The notes: a model not told the origin generated them from the sequence alone. A stretch of 64,000 nt of DNA from Planococcus halotolerans (GCF_003289955.1 NZ_QLZR01000001.1:124001-188000); one strand, 5' to 3'; counted from the first letter of the stretch, positions 32,546-44,180 are shown. Numbers and translations are program-made.

Positions 32546-32770
32546 TTTATAAGCTCCTTTCGAATAAAACATTTGTCCTTTGTAAAAACACATATACTTC
32601 ATTATAAACATTGATATAACAGTCTTTGCTATACCGTCATTATAAATTGTTCGCTTAAAAAACACAACGACTTTGGAGATGCCCCGGAACGAATGTTTTT
32701 GATATACTGATAGAAAGCCTTTATGGCGTATGTTGCAGATCAAGTCATATTTTTTCAGTGGAGGTGGACT

Positions 32771-33403
32771 ATGAAATCCTTGCGATTGTTAATCCTGTTT
32801 CTTATAGGAATAGGCGTCACCGCATTTTTAATGTCCATCGATACGCCCAGATGGCTGGTGTTTGCCATCGTCATCACCTTTTATCTGACAGCAATGGTTC
32901 TGCCAGGGATCTATGTCACTTATTTCTCCAATTCACTTCGGCAAATTGAACGTTATATTTACCGCAATCGACATAAAGTCATTTTTGCATTTCCTTACGC
33001 GCTTGGACATGGGAACGACCAGGATGTCGAAAGATCCATCGAACGAATATTAATGACTCATAAACAGCCGGTGATGCAATCGATTTACCGCACCTTGCTC
33101 GCAATATATCGGGGACAGCCTGGTATTGCTGCCCAGCATGCGTCAGCAATTGACCGCGAACCGATGCGCAGTTATTACCTCGCTCATATCGCGGCTTCTT
33201 CAGGAGAATTCCAGCGTGCATCGGAGCTTAGCAGCCAAATCCATGAACCCTGGATGAACCATTCAATTGATGCGCTCATTGCTTTTGAAAATAATGATGC
33301 CAATTTTCATTCGCATGTGGACAACAGCGTGAAGGCAGCGCGCGGCATCCAAAAATATACGCTGGAAAAAAGCTTTAATCGGATGAAGAAACCCTTACCT
33401 TAA
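32771..33403 (+). CDS. Two-helix membrane protein with helical cytoplasmic domain, unknown function
   Basis: A 210-residue protein starting at the ATG at 32771, 7 nt after TGGAGGTG. Two hydrophobic helices (about 4-21 and 27-49) are followed by a soluble alpha-helical region with a repeat-like pattern ([38 protein letters not shown]) that resembles tetratricopeptide-type helices. I do not recognise the family. It interrupts the usual kbl-tdh pairing on the opposite strand and is followed by two copies of the dispersed repeat. Confidence 0.7.
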   Translation: MKSLRLLILFLIGIGVTAFLMSIDTPRWLVFAIVITFYLTAMVLPGIYVTYFSNSLRQIERYIYRNRHKVIFAFPYALGHGNDQDVERSIERILMTHKQPVMQSIYRTLLAIYRGQPGIAAQHASAIDREPMRSYYLAHIAASSGEFQRASELSSQIHEPWMNHSIDALIAFENNDANFHSHVDNSVKAARGIQKYTLEKSFNRMKKPLP

Positions 33404-33406
33404 ATC

Positions 33407-33718
33407 GAGAAAAGCGGAAGTGTCCGTTTAGCCCGGACAAGCAATAGATGGTTCAAAGGTAATTTGAGCCATCTATTTGCGACGAAGCGCGCAGCGATGC
33501 AGGAGCAGCGTTAAATACTTATAAATTATATGGCGTTCTTTGCCATTGACGGCGAGGCTGAAGCGACTCGAGGGGCTGGGCGCTGGAGTCTGGACTAAAG
33601 AAAAGCGCAAGCGCCCGTTTAGCTCTGAAAGGCATAAGACGAATCAGCGAAGTGGCGTTCTTTGCCACATAGCTGGGGCGGCTTATGACCCGAAGAGCTG
33701 GGCGCTGGAGTCTGGACA
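33407..33718. repeat. Two dispersed palindromic repeats in tandem
   Basis: 33407-33595 is module A interrupted by a module-B-like hairpin (TAGATGGTTC...GAGCCATCTA, GCGACGAAGC, CAGCGATGCAGGAGCA). 33600-33718 is an essentially complete module A with arms at 33611-33638 and 33682-33705 and the central GTGGC...GCCAC stem at 33652-33668. Both end in CTGGAGTCTGGAC. Confidence 0.9.
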
Positions 33719-33774
33719 GCACAACACATTTTACAAGAGCCTTCAGATTATAAAAGTTTTATTTTCTTAACCAT

Positions 33775-33816
33775 CAAAAAATCGCCCCACCAGAAATTCC
33801 GGCGGGACGATTTTTT
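33775..33816 (-). terminator. Terminator of kbl
   Basis: Arms 33801-33816 and 33775-33791 form a stem with one mismatch. On the minus strand the stem ends in GGGGCGATTTTTTG. Confidence 0.9.
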
Positions 33817-33818
33817 CA

Positions 33819-35009
33819 TTATTTAATGATGTTAAGCTCTTTACCAACTTTTTCATAGATGGCAATTGCGTCATCAAGCATTTCTTTTGTGTGGGCAGCA
33901 GTCGGCATGTTGCGTACGCGGCCTGTGCCTTTTGGAACTGTCGGGAAGACGATGGATTTCGCGTAAACGCCTTCTTCGAACAGGCGTTTCGAGAATTCCT
34001 GTGTCGTTTTTTCTTCTCCTATAATACAAGGTGTAATCGGTGTTTCAGATTCTCCGATATCAAAGCCAAGTTCCTTCAAGCCTTTTTTCAGGTAATCGCC
34101 ATTTTCCCAAAGCTTGTCATGCAACTCGGTTGAATCCATGATCATTTGAAGTGCAGCCGTGATTGCCGCAGTATCACCAGGAGTAACAGCTGTGGAGAAC
34201 AAGAATGGACGTGAACGGACTTTCAGCCAGTCGATCAAGTTTTGTTTCCCGGCTACATAACCGCCGACAACTCCAACCGCTTTCGATAAAGTACCCATTT
34301 GCATGTCGACTTCTTTTTCAAGTCCGAAATGCTTCACAGTTCCTTTACCTTTACCCGTAACACCTGAACCATGCGCATCATCTACATACGTAATCAAGTC
34401 GAATTCTTTTGCAATTTCAACGATTTCCGGAAGTTTCGCAATATCGCCGTCCATGGAGAACACGCCGTCTGTAATAACCATTACTTTATTGTATTGGCCG
34501 GATTCAGTCGCTTCTTTTGCTTTAGCGCGAAGATCTTCCATATCCGAGTGTTTATAGGCAATAATTTTCGCTTTGGACAAACGGCAGCCGTCAATGATCG
34601 ATGCATGGTTCAGTTGGTCAGACAGAATCGCATCATTTTTATCCATGACACCTGATATGGCAGCCATGTTGCAGTTGAAGCCTGATTGATAGGAAATCGC
34701 AGCTTCTGTTCCTTTGAATTCAGCCAGTTTTTCCTCCAATTTCACGTGAAGGTCCAGTGTACCGTTGATGGTACGGACAGCCCCTGCACCAACGCCATAT
34801 TTATCGATTGCTTCTTTCGCGACTTTTTTCAAATCTTCGTTTGTTGCCAATCCAAGATAGTTGTTTGATGACAGGTTGATAAGGTCTTTTCCGCGAACCT
34901 GGATAATCGGTCCGTTCGGCCCTTCAACCGGATCGATTTCATTATATAAGCCTTGTTCTTTAAGTTCGTTAAGATTCTCGTTAAGGAAAGCATCCAGTTT
35001 TTTCGACAA
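33819..35009 (-). CDS. kbl: Glycine C-acetyltransferase (2-amino-3-ketobutyrate CoA ligase)
   Basis: A 396-residue alpha-oxoamine synthase. [15 protein letters not shown] is at 210-224, and the PLP lysine is Lys243 in [25 protein letters not shown] near 45-55 is also typical. It cleaves the ketobutyrate made by Tdh with CoA into glycine and acetyl-CoA. BioF (KAPA synthase) is the nearest relative, but length and sequence fit Kbl, and tdh is close by. Confidence 0.92.
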   Translation of the reverse strand: MSKKLDAFLNENLNELKEQGLYNEIDPVEGPNGPIIQVRGKDLINLSSNNYLGLATNEDLKKVAKEAIDKYGVGAGAVRTINGTLDLHVKLEEKLAEFKGTEAAISYQSGFNCNMAAISGVMDKNDAILSDQLNHASIIDGCRLSKAKIIAYKHSDMEDLRAKAKEATESGQYNKVMVITDGVFSMDGDIAKLPEIVEIAKEFDLITYVDDAHGSGVTGKGKGTVKHFGLEKEVDMQMGTLSKAVGVVGGYVAGKQNLIDWLKVRSRPFLFSTAVTPGDTAAITAALQMIMDSTELHDKLWENGDYLKKGLKELGFDIGESETPITPCIIGEEKTTQEFSKRLFEEGVYAKSIVFPTVPKGTGRVRNMPTAAHTKEMLDDAIAIYEKVGKELNIIK

Positions 35010-35070
35010 TATAATCTTCCTTTCATATACCTGAATTCTTCTACCTTCTTATCATAACGCAATTTTGCCC

Positions 35071-35100
35071 AAAAGAAAAAGCGGACCGCAGTCCGCTTTT
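35071..35100 (-). terminator. Terminator of the metalloprotease gene
   Basis: AGCGGAC/GTCCGCT stem, followed on the minus strand by TTTTCTTTTG. It begins next to the stop codon. Confidence 0.85.
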
Positions 35101-35102
35101 AA

Positions 35103-37223
35103 TCAGTTTTTGCTTTTTCCGTTGTTCTTGCCTTTTCCTTTGTTCGGGTTATCCACTTTGTATTGAACTTCATAAGTGAACTCCTGCGCTTCTTTTTGGC
35201 CTTCTTCAGCTGCATAAGAAGTGATCATTTTCACATTGCCTTCACGAAGTACATTTCGAAGATCCAAAGCATCTTCTTCTGTTACGTTGAATGGATCAAC
35301 ATGGAAGACATGCTGTTTGCCGTTTTTCTTCGTTTGGATGAATGTCGTTGTGAAATCGACATATTGACCTTTCAATTGGCCAAGTGACTGGAATGCTTCT
35401 GTTGAAGATCCATCAGCAGAGAAATCTCCAAGCTGAACATTTTTGATGAACCAGCCTGCATCATTGTAGCCCCAGTCCGTCAAGTTGCGGAATGAAACCA
35501 ATACATCTTGTCCAGCATAAGCTGAAAGGTCGAATGTCTCAGTTGACCAGTCCAATTTATGGCCAGTGAATCCTGGCACGTTTTCTTTGATGGTCGGATA
35601 GCCTTCTTCAACTACATCAGTGCGAGTATTTTCATTTTTAAGCGAAGTCCAAGTCTCGCCGTTATCAGTTGAAACTTGCACCACTGCGTAATCCCATTGT
35701 TCTTCGATGTCATAATAATGATCGAAAGTAAGTGTCGGGTTGTCCGCTGGAACAGTTGCTCCAAAGATCAGTGACTGATCCGCTTCGTCGCCGTTGTTCG
35801 CATGCAGGACCTGCTCAGACGCATCCAACGGATTTGCTACTGTGCTCCATTGCAATGGAAGGAAGTCTACGCCGTCAAATTCAAGGCCTCGAACATCTTT
35901 TCCGAAATTGAATTCTTTAAAGTCGCCGCCCCATGCCGGAACGCCTTCTTTTTCAAATGTTAATGCTTTTTCAAAGTCGACAGTTTTCCCGCGTACGCCA
36001 TCACCAACTGGCAGTTCACGCAGGTCGATGCTGTCGATATTATAGTCACTGCTTACATCAGAGTTATCCAATGTCAATGCAGTCATGAAGTTCTGGTAGA
36101 CTTCAGTGAATGTTTTATTGGTGCCATAATCCTGAAGCGTTTTGTTGACGCTTGCCATACCTTGGCTTTCGCCATCAGTTGCTAGTTCACGGATGAACTC
36201 CTGGCCGAATTTGTCATACATATAAAGTGTGAACAAGTAAACTTGTCCGTAATCTGCAATTGTTTCCGGACCAGTTGCTGCTGTCCCGTGTTCATCCCAG
36301 TTTACAAGTGAGTTTTCCGGGTGATCCAGGTAGAAGTTGATCGACCCTTCACCATGTCCATATCCTCCAAGATATTCAGAGAACGTTGACATCCCTTCGT
36401 TCAACCAAGTTTCTTCAGAGCCGTCGTTATCAGCCTGAATTAAATGCTGAAGCTCATGGATTGTTGTTCCGAAGAAAGTGGATTCAAGACGAGTTTCCCA
36501 TGAATTCGTATCAATAGTGATGATGTTGCGATCCATATAATTTTCAAGTGTCTGCCAGAAGAAACCGGCGACGAAGAATGGATAATCAGGATTGTTCCAG
36601 CCTTCATCCTGCACGTTATCAACAAGCATGATCACTTTATCAGAACCTTCGTAATAACCTTCAGGAAGTCCAACCATTCCAGGAAGAGGAGAATTCGATC
36701 CGTCCAAGGAATCTGGTGTTCCGAAGAAATCAGTTGCTACCGGATAGATATTGCTGTCGAACTCATCACGCAATTTATCGACTTGCGCCTGCGTTACGAC
36801 ATCAGCGGGTTTCGGGTTATTCGGACCGTAAGCCAAATCTTTAGCTACCCAGATTTCAACATTGTCACCAATGCTGCGAAGCGTGAATTCTTTAAATGAT
36901 AAATTGCGATCAAGGAATAATTTTGTTCCGTGATCTTCAGTGAATGTGCTGTCAGCTGCAGCTTCTTCGCCGCCGTCAGCATTTTCGTCATTCAAAGAAC
37001 CAGCCTGTGCTTTAATTTTTGCTTCTGCTTCTTTTTGGAACTCAGCATCCTGCGAAAGTTCGTTCAAGCTTTGGTCGATATCAATTCTATCGCCATACCG
37101 TGCCTCGTTCCAATCAGCCGGTGATGGCAATGTTTCTGTTGGAGCCGCCAAGGCCGCCGGCGCCATCAATGATAAAGTTAATGCACTTGCTGATAATATT
37201 GAAACCCACTTGCTTTTAATCAT
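35103..37223 (-). CDS. Secreted zinc metalloprotease with C-terminal immune-inhibitor-A-like domain
   Basis: A 706-residue exported protein; the start at 37223 follows GGAAGGGG. A signal peptide with an ALAA cut site ends near residue 27, followed by an acidic propeptide-like segment to about 110. The zinc motif HELQH is at 256-260 and the downstream WLNEGMSTFSEY at 273-284 supplies the glutamate ligand, a gluzincin pattern. Residues about 420-620 hold a jelly-roll, choice-of-anchor-like domain (LTFDHYYDIEEQWDYAVVQV, DAGWFIKNVQ) also seen in immune inhibitor A proteases. A basic KGKGKNNGKSKN tail ends the protein. The M6 motif of true InhA (HExxH with Gly-Asp) is absent, so this is a relative, not InhA itself. 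Confidence 0.8.
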   Translation of the reverse strand: MIKSKWVSILSASALTLSLMAPAALAAPTETLPSPADWNEARYGDRIDIDQSLNELSQDAEFQKEAEAKIKAQAGSLNDENADGGEEAAADSTFTEDHGTKLFLDRNLSFKEFTLRSIGDNVEIWVAKDLAYGPNNPKPADVVTQAQVDKLRDEFDSNIYPVATDFFGTPDSLDGSNSPLPGMVGLPEGYYEGSDKVIMLVDNVQDEGWNNPDYPFFVAGFFWQTLENYMDRNIITIDTNSWETRLESTFFGTTIHELQHLIQADNDGSEETWLNEGMSTFSEYLGGYGHGEGSINFYLDHPENSLVNWDEHGTAATGPETIADYGQVYLFTLYMYDKFGQEFIRELATDGESQGMASVNKTLQDYGTNKTFTEVYQNFMTALTLDNSDVSSDYNIDSIDLRELPVGDGVRGKTVDFEKALTFEKEGVPAWGGDFKEFNFGKDVRGLEFDGVDFLPLQWSTVANPLDASEQVLHANNGDEADQSLIFGATVPADNPTLTFDHYYDIEEQWDYAVVQVSTDNGETWTSLKNENTRTDVVEEGYPTIKENVPGFTGHKLDWSTETFDLSAYAGQDVLVSFRNLTDWGYNDAGWFIKNVQLGDFSADGSSTEAFQSLGQLKGQYVDFTTTFIQTKKNGKQHVFHVDPFNVTEEDALDLRNVLREGNVKMITSYAAEEGQKEAQEFTYEVQYKVDNPNKGKGKNNGKSKN

Positions 37224-37399
37224 TATTTTTTCCCCTTCCAAACTTATCAGAATTTTACTACTTATTAAAATCTTATCACGTCTGATAATTCAGAAGAATA
37301 GGGTATATAGATTATTTCGGTACCCGAATCATTAGGTATATGGTATAGGTATTTTTTCCATCAATGCCTAAATATTACCTACCATACCATTTGTGAAAA

Positions 37400-37430
37400 A
37401 AATAAAAAAAACCGCCATATAGGCGGTTTT
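37400..37430 (-). terminator. Terminator of yrrT-luxS-mccA-mccB
   Basis: AAAACCGCC/GGCGGTTTT stem with TTTTATTTTTTT following on the minus strand, 23 nt past the mccB stop. Confidence 0.9.
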
Positions 37431-37453
37431 CCCTTTATTCGATATTTCTTTTG

Positions 37454-39519
<2,066 letters not shown>

Positions 39520-39530
39520 AGCCATTCTCC

Positions 39531-40004
39531 TCAGACAGTCTCTTCAGCGAACACCTGGTGCCACTCGTCTTTTTTCGCCAGCATTTCACGGGCCAATTCT
39601 TTTGCGCCCTCTAAGCTGTGGCTTGCTGCCCAGCCGCACTGCACTTCATTGCAAGCTGGAACTTCATCTGCTTCAATTACATCTTTCAACGTGTTTTCGA
39701 TGATGCGCAATACATCGTCGTAATCATCATGGTTGATCAATGAAAGATAATAGCCTGTTTGGCAGCCCATTGGCCCGATGTCGATAATCTGGTCCGAGTG
39801 GTTGCGGCTGTGTTCTGCCATCATATGCTCCAACGAATGAAGGCCTGGCATTTCCATATGTTCTTTGTTCGGCTGTTTGAAACGGATGTCGTACTTGCGG
39901 ATTGTATCTCCGTTCGCTCCTGTTTTTTCTCCTGCAAGACGCACGTATGGTGCTGCAACTTTTGTATGGTCGAGGTTAAAACTTTCAACGTTCATTTTTT
40001 TCAA
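39531..40004 (-). CDS. luxS: S-ribosylhomocysteine lyase LuxS
   Basis: A 157-residue iron-dependent enzyme. Metal ligands are in HSLEH (56-60) and Cys126 in [10 protein letters not shown], and the catalytic cysteine is Cys81 in [10 protein letters not shown]. It splits S-ribosylhomocysteine into homocysteine and the AI-2 precursor DPD. Here it sits between yrrT and mccA, a place held by mtnN in B. subtilis, linking SAM detoxification to cysteine synthesis. Confidence 0.96.
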   Translation of the reverse strand: MKKMNVESFNLDHTKVAAPYVRLAGEKTGANGDTIRKYDIRFKQPNKEHMEMPGLHSLEHMMAEHSRNHSDQIIDIGPMGCQTGYYLSLINHDDYDDVLRIIENTLKDVIEADEVPACNEVQCGWAASHSLEGAKELAREMLAKKDEWHQVFAEETV

Positions 40005-40018
40005 TGGGATCGTCTCCT

Positions 40019-40654
40019 TTAATTTTTAGTAGCATTTATCAGCCAAACATAATTGTTCAGCTGGGTGAACTCTGCCGTGAATCCTGCCTGTTCAATCAGC
40101 TCTTTCATCACAGGCAAAGTCGTGTAATATTCACGGTTTAAATCTTCTACAAGGTTATCATGACCGCGTGACTTTTCAAAGTCAATCACTTCCTGCTGCG
40201 CTTCTTTTGACAGGAATAACGTATCGGCAAATACCACACGGCCGCCTGCCGGAAGCAGTTCCGCATACAATTTGAACGCCTCGGCTTTTTCCGCATCCGT
40301 TAAATGGTGAAACGCATATGAGCAGACCAAAGATTTTGGCTGCAAAGACAGATCGAATTCCAAGAAATCTCCATCTATAATCGTCGCATCTTTCAACTTC
40401 TCATTTGTCACTTCGCGCATTGCCGCATTCGGCTCGATGCCGGCAACTTCATATCCCTTGGCAAGCAATTTTTCAGTCAGGTTGCCTGTTCCAACACCAA
40501 ATTCAATCACTGGACTTATTGCCGCATCGGCAACAGCCTGCAGTATTTCTTCATATTTAAAGAATACATCTCTGTATTCCGCATCATTTCCACTAACTGA
40601 GTCATCATAGGTGTGAACCCATTCATCAAATATTGTTACGAACTCTCGTCCCAT
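40019..40654 (-). CDS. yrrT: YrrT family SAM-dependent methyltransferase
   Basis: A 211-residue class-I methyltransferase. The SAM-binding glycine loop is [11 protein letters not shown] near 49-59, followed by GIEPNAAM and the DGDFLEFDL acidic strand. It is the first gene of the SAM recycling operon, with luxS 14 nt downstream, as in the B. subtilis yrrT operon. The methyl acceptor is unknown. A good promoter and an inverted repeat lie upstream. Confidence 0.88.
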   Translation of the reverse strand: MGREFVTIFDEWVHTYDDSVSGNDAEYRDVFFKYEEILQAVADAAISPVIEFGVGTGNLTEKLLAKGYEVAGIEPNAAMREVTNEKLKDATIIDGDFLEFDLSLQPKSLVCSYAFHHLTDAEKAEAFKLYAELLPAGGRVVFADTLFLSKEAQQEVIDFEKSRGHDNLVEDLNREYYTTLPVMKELIEQAGFTAEFTQLNNYVWLINATKN

Positions 40655-40685
40655 ACTTTTTCCCCTTTTTCGGCTTTATTGTACA

Positions 40686-40702
40686 TAAAACCAATAGTTT
40701 TA
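40686..40702. promoter_or_regulatory. Inverted repeat at the yrrT promoter, candidate operator
   Basis: TAAAACCAATAGTTTTA has 6-bp arms around a 5-bp centre and lies about 10-25 bp downstream of the -10 box. In B. subtilis this operon is repressed by CymR. The sequence does not clearly match the CymR consensus I remember, so the regulator is left open. Confidence 0.35.
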
Positions 40703-40712
40703 CTCGGCTTTA

Positions 40713-40741
40713 TTTATAACATAAAGAAGCGCCGGTTTCAA
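40713..40741 (-). promoter_or_regulatory. Promoter of the yrrT operon
   Basis: On the minus strand TTGAAA (40741-40736) and TATAAA (40718-40713), with a 17-bp spacer. The -35 box overlaps the final codons of the next gene upstream. Confidence 0.65.
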
Positions 40742-41379
40742 ACTTTCAAAACCGGCGGAACTTCATCTTTTTTTTCAATGATTTTTTTCAATAAAGCTTC
40801 AGCTTGCGGCAAGGTGTATTGAACGATTCTGCCTGTCAGAAGAGCTACGGCTATCGTGCCAATCCCTACTGGCCCACCAAGTGCCCAGCCGATTAATGCT
40901 GCAGTGATTTCGATTCCAGCGCGCACAACAGTGACGCTCAAACCGGTTTTCTGCATTAGCACCAGCATCAAGCTGTCCCGGGGACCCGCTCCGATTTTTG
41001 GCGCCACGTAGATTCCCACGCCAAAGCCGGAAACGATAATACCGCCGATCAGGATCAACACCTGACCTGTGATGGAAGGGATATCAGGGATTAAGAAATA
41101 ATATATGTCGATGAATACACCGATCAGAATCATATTGAGGAAAGTGCCGATCTGCGGCAGCCTTCGCTGCGAGATGGTGGATATGATGATCAATATAAAA
41201 GCGACTAGAATTGACCAGGTCCCGATTGTCAGTCCGAAATTCATGAACAATCCGACGTGCAGCACATCCCATGGGCCGATCCCGAGTTTATTGGCCTTGA
41301 TAATCATCGTGAATCCCAGTGCCAGTATAATCAATCCGCTGAGAAAGAACAGCCAGCGGTAAAACAACGTCCTCATCAT
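40738..41379 (-). CDS. YczE/YitT-like membrane protein
   Basis: A 213-residue membrane protein with about five helices and an internal duplication. GIGPWDVLHVG (about 33-43) and GAGPRDSLMLVL (about 130-141) are the two matching loops typical of the YczE/YyaS family. Family members have been linked to lipopeptide production and possibly transport, but no biochemical role is fixed. Two adjacent ATG codons (41379 and 41376) could start it. The final codons contain the yrrT -35 box, and the spacing suggests the yrrT operon is expressed independently. Confidence 0.75.
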   Translation of the reverse strand: MMRTLFYRWLFFLSGLIILALGFTMIIKANKLGIGPWDVLHVGLFMNFGLTIGTWSILVAFILIIISTISQRRLPQIGTFLNMILIGVFIDIYYFLIPDIPSITGQVLILIGGIIVSGFGVGIYVAPKIGAGPRDSLMLVLMQKTGLSVTVVRAGIEITAALIGWALGGPVGIGTIAVALLTGRIVQYTLPQAEALLKKIIEKKDEVPPVLKV

Positions 41380-41464
41380 TAAGCCCCTTCTTTCACTGAG
41401 TGTTCACCACTTTTTCCGGCTTAAGAAAAATCCACCCATTTAATGCAATGGGTGGAAATCCGGA

Positions 41465-41956
41465 TTAATCGTCCTTCGCTGTCAGCTCTGCAAATCGTCC
41501 TTTAGTGACTGCCAGCAAGTTGCCGGGATCCAATTTAATCTGCATACCGATTTTCCCGGCTGATACGATAATCTCTTTCTGCTCCTCCGCCTGCCGGGCA
41601 ATAAAGGTCGGAAAGGGCTTTTTCATGCCGACCGGCGAACAACCGCCCTTCACATAACCGGTCAGTGCCTGTATGTCTTTTACCGGCGCCATTTCAATCC
41701 TCTTTTCGCCCGCAGCTTTTGCGGCTGCCTTTAAATTCAGCTCATCGGCTACCGGAATCACAAACACGTAATGCTGTTTGGAAGACCCTGCAGCTACGAG
41801 CGTCTTATAAACCATTTCTTCCGGTTGACCGATTTTGGCAGCTACCGATACTCCGTCCACCAGGCCATCTTCAATTTCATAATGAATGATGTCGTAAGGG
41901 ATATTTTCTTTATCCAGGATTCTTGCAGCATTGGTTTTTGCAATCTTTTTTCCCAT
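41465..41956 (-). CDS. ybaK: Cys-tRNA(Pro)/Cys-tRNA(Cys) deacylase YbaK/EbsC
   Basis: A 163-residue member of the YbaK/ProX editing family, which hydrolyses mischarged Cys-tRNA(Pro). Conserved stretches are the N-terminal TNAARILDKENIPYDIIHYE and GGCSPVGMKKPFP, with the GxxSP substrate loop. KTLVAAG and FVIPVADELNLKAAAKAAG complete the fold, including the conserved lysine near residue 51. It is a monocistronic minus-strand gene upstream of topB's 3' end. Confidence 0.9.
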   Translation of the reverse strand: MGKKIAKTNAARILDKENIPYDIIHYEIEDGLVDGVSVAAKIGQPEEMVYKTLVAAGSSKQHYVFVIPVADELNLKAAAKAAGEKRIEMAPVKDIQALTGYVKGGCSPVGMKKPFPTFIARQAEEQKEIIVSAGKIGMQIKLDPGNLLAVTKGRFAELTAKDD

Positions 41957-42020
41957 GGCGGCGCTCCTTATCTGGAAACTGTAATCATGAAATCAGCTTA
42001 CCACCATTTTCAAAATATTT

Positions 42021-44180
42021 CTAATCGTTCTGGTTCATTAATTTTTTCAGCGCTTCGGCCATAGCCGTGTTTTGCGGCGGCTCATCTTGCTGCTTCAAAT
42101 ATTGATTGACGTCTTTTTTGGTCGCCTTCGACTGCCCGGATTTTTTGCGTTTCTCAAATGCCGACAGTTTCTCGCGGTGTCCGCATTTGCAGATGAAAAT
42201 CTTGCCGTCGCCTTCACCCTGCATCTCCAGTTTCTTATGGCAGTTCGGGCAGCGCGCGTTCGTCAGCATCGCCACTTGTTTCTTGTAGCCGCATTCGCGG
42301 TCCTGGCAGACATTCATCTTGCCGCGTTTGCCGTTGACTTCAAGAAGCGGCTTGCCGCAATCCGGGCACATTTTGCCAGTGACATTGTCGTGCTTGAATT
42401 TCTTGTCGCTCTTTTTAATATCGGACACCGATTTCTCGGCAAACCGGATCATTTCCTGCATGAATTCATTCTTTTTCATCTGTCCCTTGGCGATTTTCGT
42501 CAGCTGCTGTTCCCAGTCAGCTGTCAGTTTCGGCGATTTCAGATCTTCCGGCACCAGTTCCAGTAATTGGCGCCCTTTGGACGTGATCGTTAAATCCTTG
42601 CCTTTTTTCTCGATCAGGAATGTATTGAACAATTTATCGATGACATCGGCGCGGGTCGCTACTGTACCCAGCCCGCCTGTTTCGCCAAGTGTCCGGATCA
42701 ATTCCTTCGATTCGCCGGCCATGAACTGCGCCGGATTTTCCATCGCCCCGAGCAATGTTCCTTCATTGAAGAAAGCGGGCGGCTTGGTTTTGCCTTCTGT
42801 CAGGGAGATGCCTTTTATCTTCAGCGTCTGCCCTTTTTCAAATTTCGGCAGAGTAGTGTCTTTGTCTTCATCATCATCCAAGTAGATGCGTTTCCAGCCT
42901 TCATTGCGCACAGTATTGCCTTTTGCCTGGAACGTTTCGCCGCCGGCAGTCAGTTTGACTGTCGTCTGGTCGTACTCATATTGCGGATAGAATACCGCCA
43001 GGAAGCGCTTGACGATCATATCGTATAATTTATGCTCATTCGCCGACAGCTCGTGCAGCGGCGGATTTTCCTCGGTCGGAATGATGGCGTGGTGATCGGA
43101 TACTTTCGCGTCATCGATTACCCCTTTTTGTGCCGTTACCGGCGATTTCAGAATCGTCGCGGCAAGCGATCGGTATGGACCCGTCTGTACGGCTTTAATG
43201 CGGTCTTTCAGCGTATCTTTCATATCGGACGTCAGATGCTTCGAATCCGTCCGCGGATACGTCACGATTTTATAGCGCTCATACAGATTCTGCAGCGTGC
43301 CCAGCGTCTCTTTCGCCGACCAGCCGTAGCGTTTATACGCTTCTTTCTGCAATTCGGTCAAGTCGAATAAAGGCGGTGCCGGCTGCTTTTTCGGCGTGAT
43401 TTTAATATCTGTCACGGTGCCTTCATGCGTATTGTCGAGCTTCGCGAATAAAGCGTCGATTTTTTCTTTATCGAACGATTGCGTTGAATTGCCGTCTGTC
43501 CATGTGAATGCGGCTTGGTCCGTAATCGCCTGCATGCCGTAATACGGCTTCGGCTGGAAATTGCGAATTTGCTGCTCGCGTTCCGCGATCATCGCAAGCG
43601 TCGGCGTCTGCACGCGGCCTGTTGATAATTGCGCATTGTATTTTACCGTTAACGCACGAGTCGCGTTGATACCGACTACCCAGTCAGCCTCGGCGCGAGC
43701 TACAGCCGCCTGGTAAAGGTTTTCGTAGGCTTTGCCGTCTTTCAGATTATTGAAGCCGTCTTTGATCGCCTTGTCGGTAACCGACGAAATCCACAAACGT
43801 TTGACCGGCTTTTTCGTATTCGTCTTCTCGAGAATCCAACGCGCAACCAGTTCACCTTCACGCCCGGCATCCGTCGCGATGATAACTTCTTTGACGTCCC
43901 CGCGACTGAGCAGCGATTTGACTGCGTTATATTGTTTCATTGATTGTTTAATTGGCACCAGCTTGAACGGCTTTGGAATGATCGGCAGATTCTCCATCTT
44001 CCATTCCTTGAAGTCGTTGTCGTATTGCTCGGGCTGCGCCTGCGTCACCAAATGGCCCAGTGCCCACGTCACAATATACTGCTTGCCTTCCAGATAGCCG
44101 TTGCCTTTCTGATTGCATCCGAGCACCCGTGCAATATCGCGTGCCACCGATGGCTTTTCCGCTAATACGATTGATTTCAT
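42021..44180 (-). CDS. topB: DNA topoisomerase III
   Basis: A 719-residue type-IA topoisomerase. The Toprim domain shows LAEKPSVARDIARVLG (Glu8) and IATDAGREGELVARW (acidic triad near 104-110). The active-site tyrosine is Tyr308 in VTYPRTDSKHL. The C-terminal about 120 residues carry zinc ribbons (CPDCGKPLL...CQDRECG and CPNCHKKL...CKCG) and a basic tail. It decatenates DNA and relaxes negative supercoils. Length and domain order are those of Bacillus TopB, and a separate TopA is expected elsewhere. Confidence 0.96.
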   Translation of the reverse strand: MKSIVLAEKPSVARDIARVLGCNQKGNGYLEGKQYIVTWALGHLVTQAQPEQYDNDFKEWKMENLPIIPKPFKLVPIKQSMKQYNAVKSLLSRGDVKEVIIATDAGREGELVARWILEKTNTKKPVKRLWISSVTDKAIKDGFNNLKDGKAYENLYQAAVARAEADWVVGINATRALTVKYNAQLSTGRVQTPTLAMIAEREQQIRNFQPKPYYGMQAITDQAAFTWTDGNSTQSFDKEKIDALFAKLDNTHEGTVTDIKITPKKQPAPPLFDLTELQKEAYKRYGWSAKETLGTLQNLYERYKIVTYPRTDSKHLTSDMKDTLKDRIKAVQTGPYRSLAATILKSPVTAQKGVIDDAKVSDHHAIIPTEENPPLHELSANEHKLYDMIVKRFLAVFYPQYEYDQTTVKLTAGGETFQAKGNTVRNEGWKRIYLDDDEDKDTTLPKFEKGQTLKIKGISLTEGKTKPPAFFNEGTLLGAMENPAQFMAGESKELIRTLGETGGLGTVATRADVIDKLFNTFLIEKKGKDLTITSKGRQLLELVPEDLKSPKLTADWEQQLTKIAKGQMKKNEFMQEMIRFAEKSVSDIKKSDKKFKHDNVTGKMCPDCGKPLLEVNGKRGKMNVCQDRECGYKKQVAMLTNARCPNCHKKLEMQGEGDGKIFICKCGHREKLSAFEKRKKSGQSKATKKDVNQYLKQQDEPPQNTAMAEALKKLMNQND

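Noticed and set aside
35103-37223. True immune inhibitor A (M6) assignment
   Set aside because: The zinc motif is HELQH with a WLNEG glutamate region, not the M6 HExxHxxGxxD pattern; only the C-terminal domain is InhA-like.
42072-42885. Long antisense frames opposite topB
   Set aside because: Codon-pattern shadows of a strongly conserved gene on the other strand; no ribosome sites or family resemblance.
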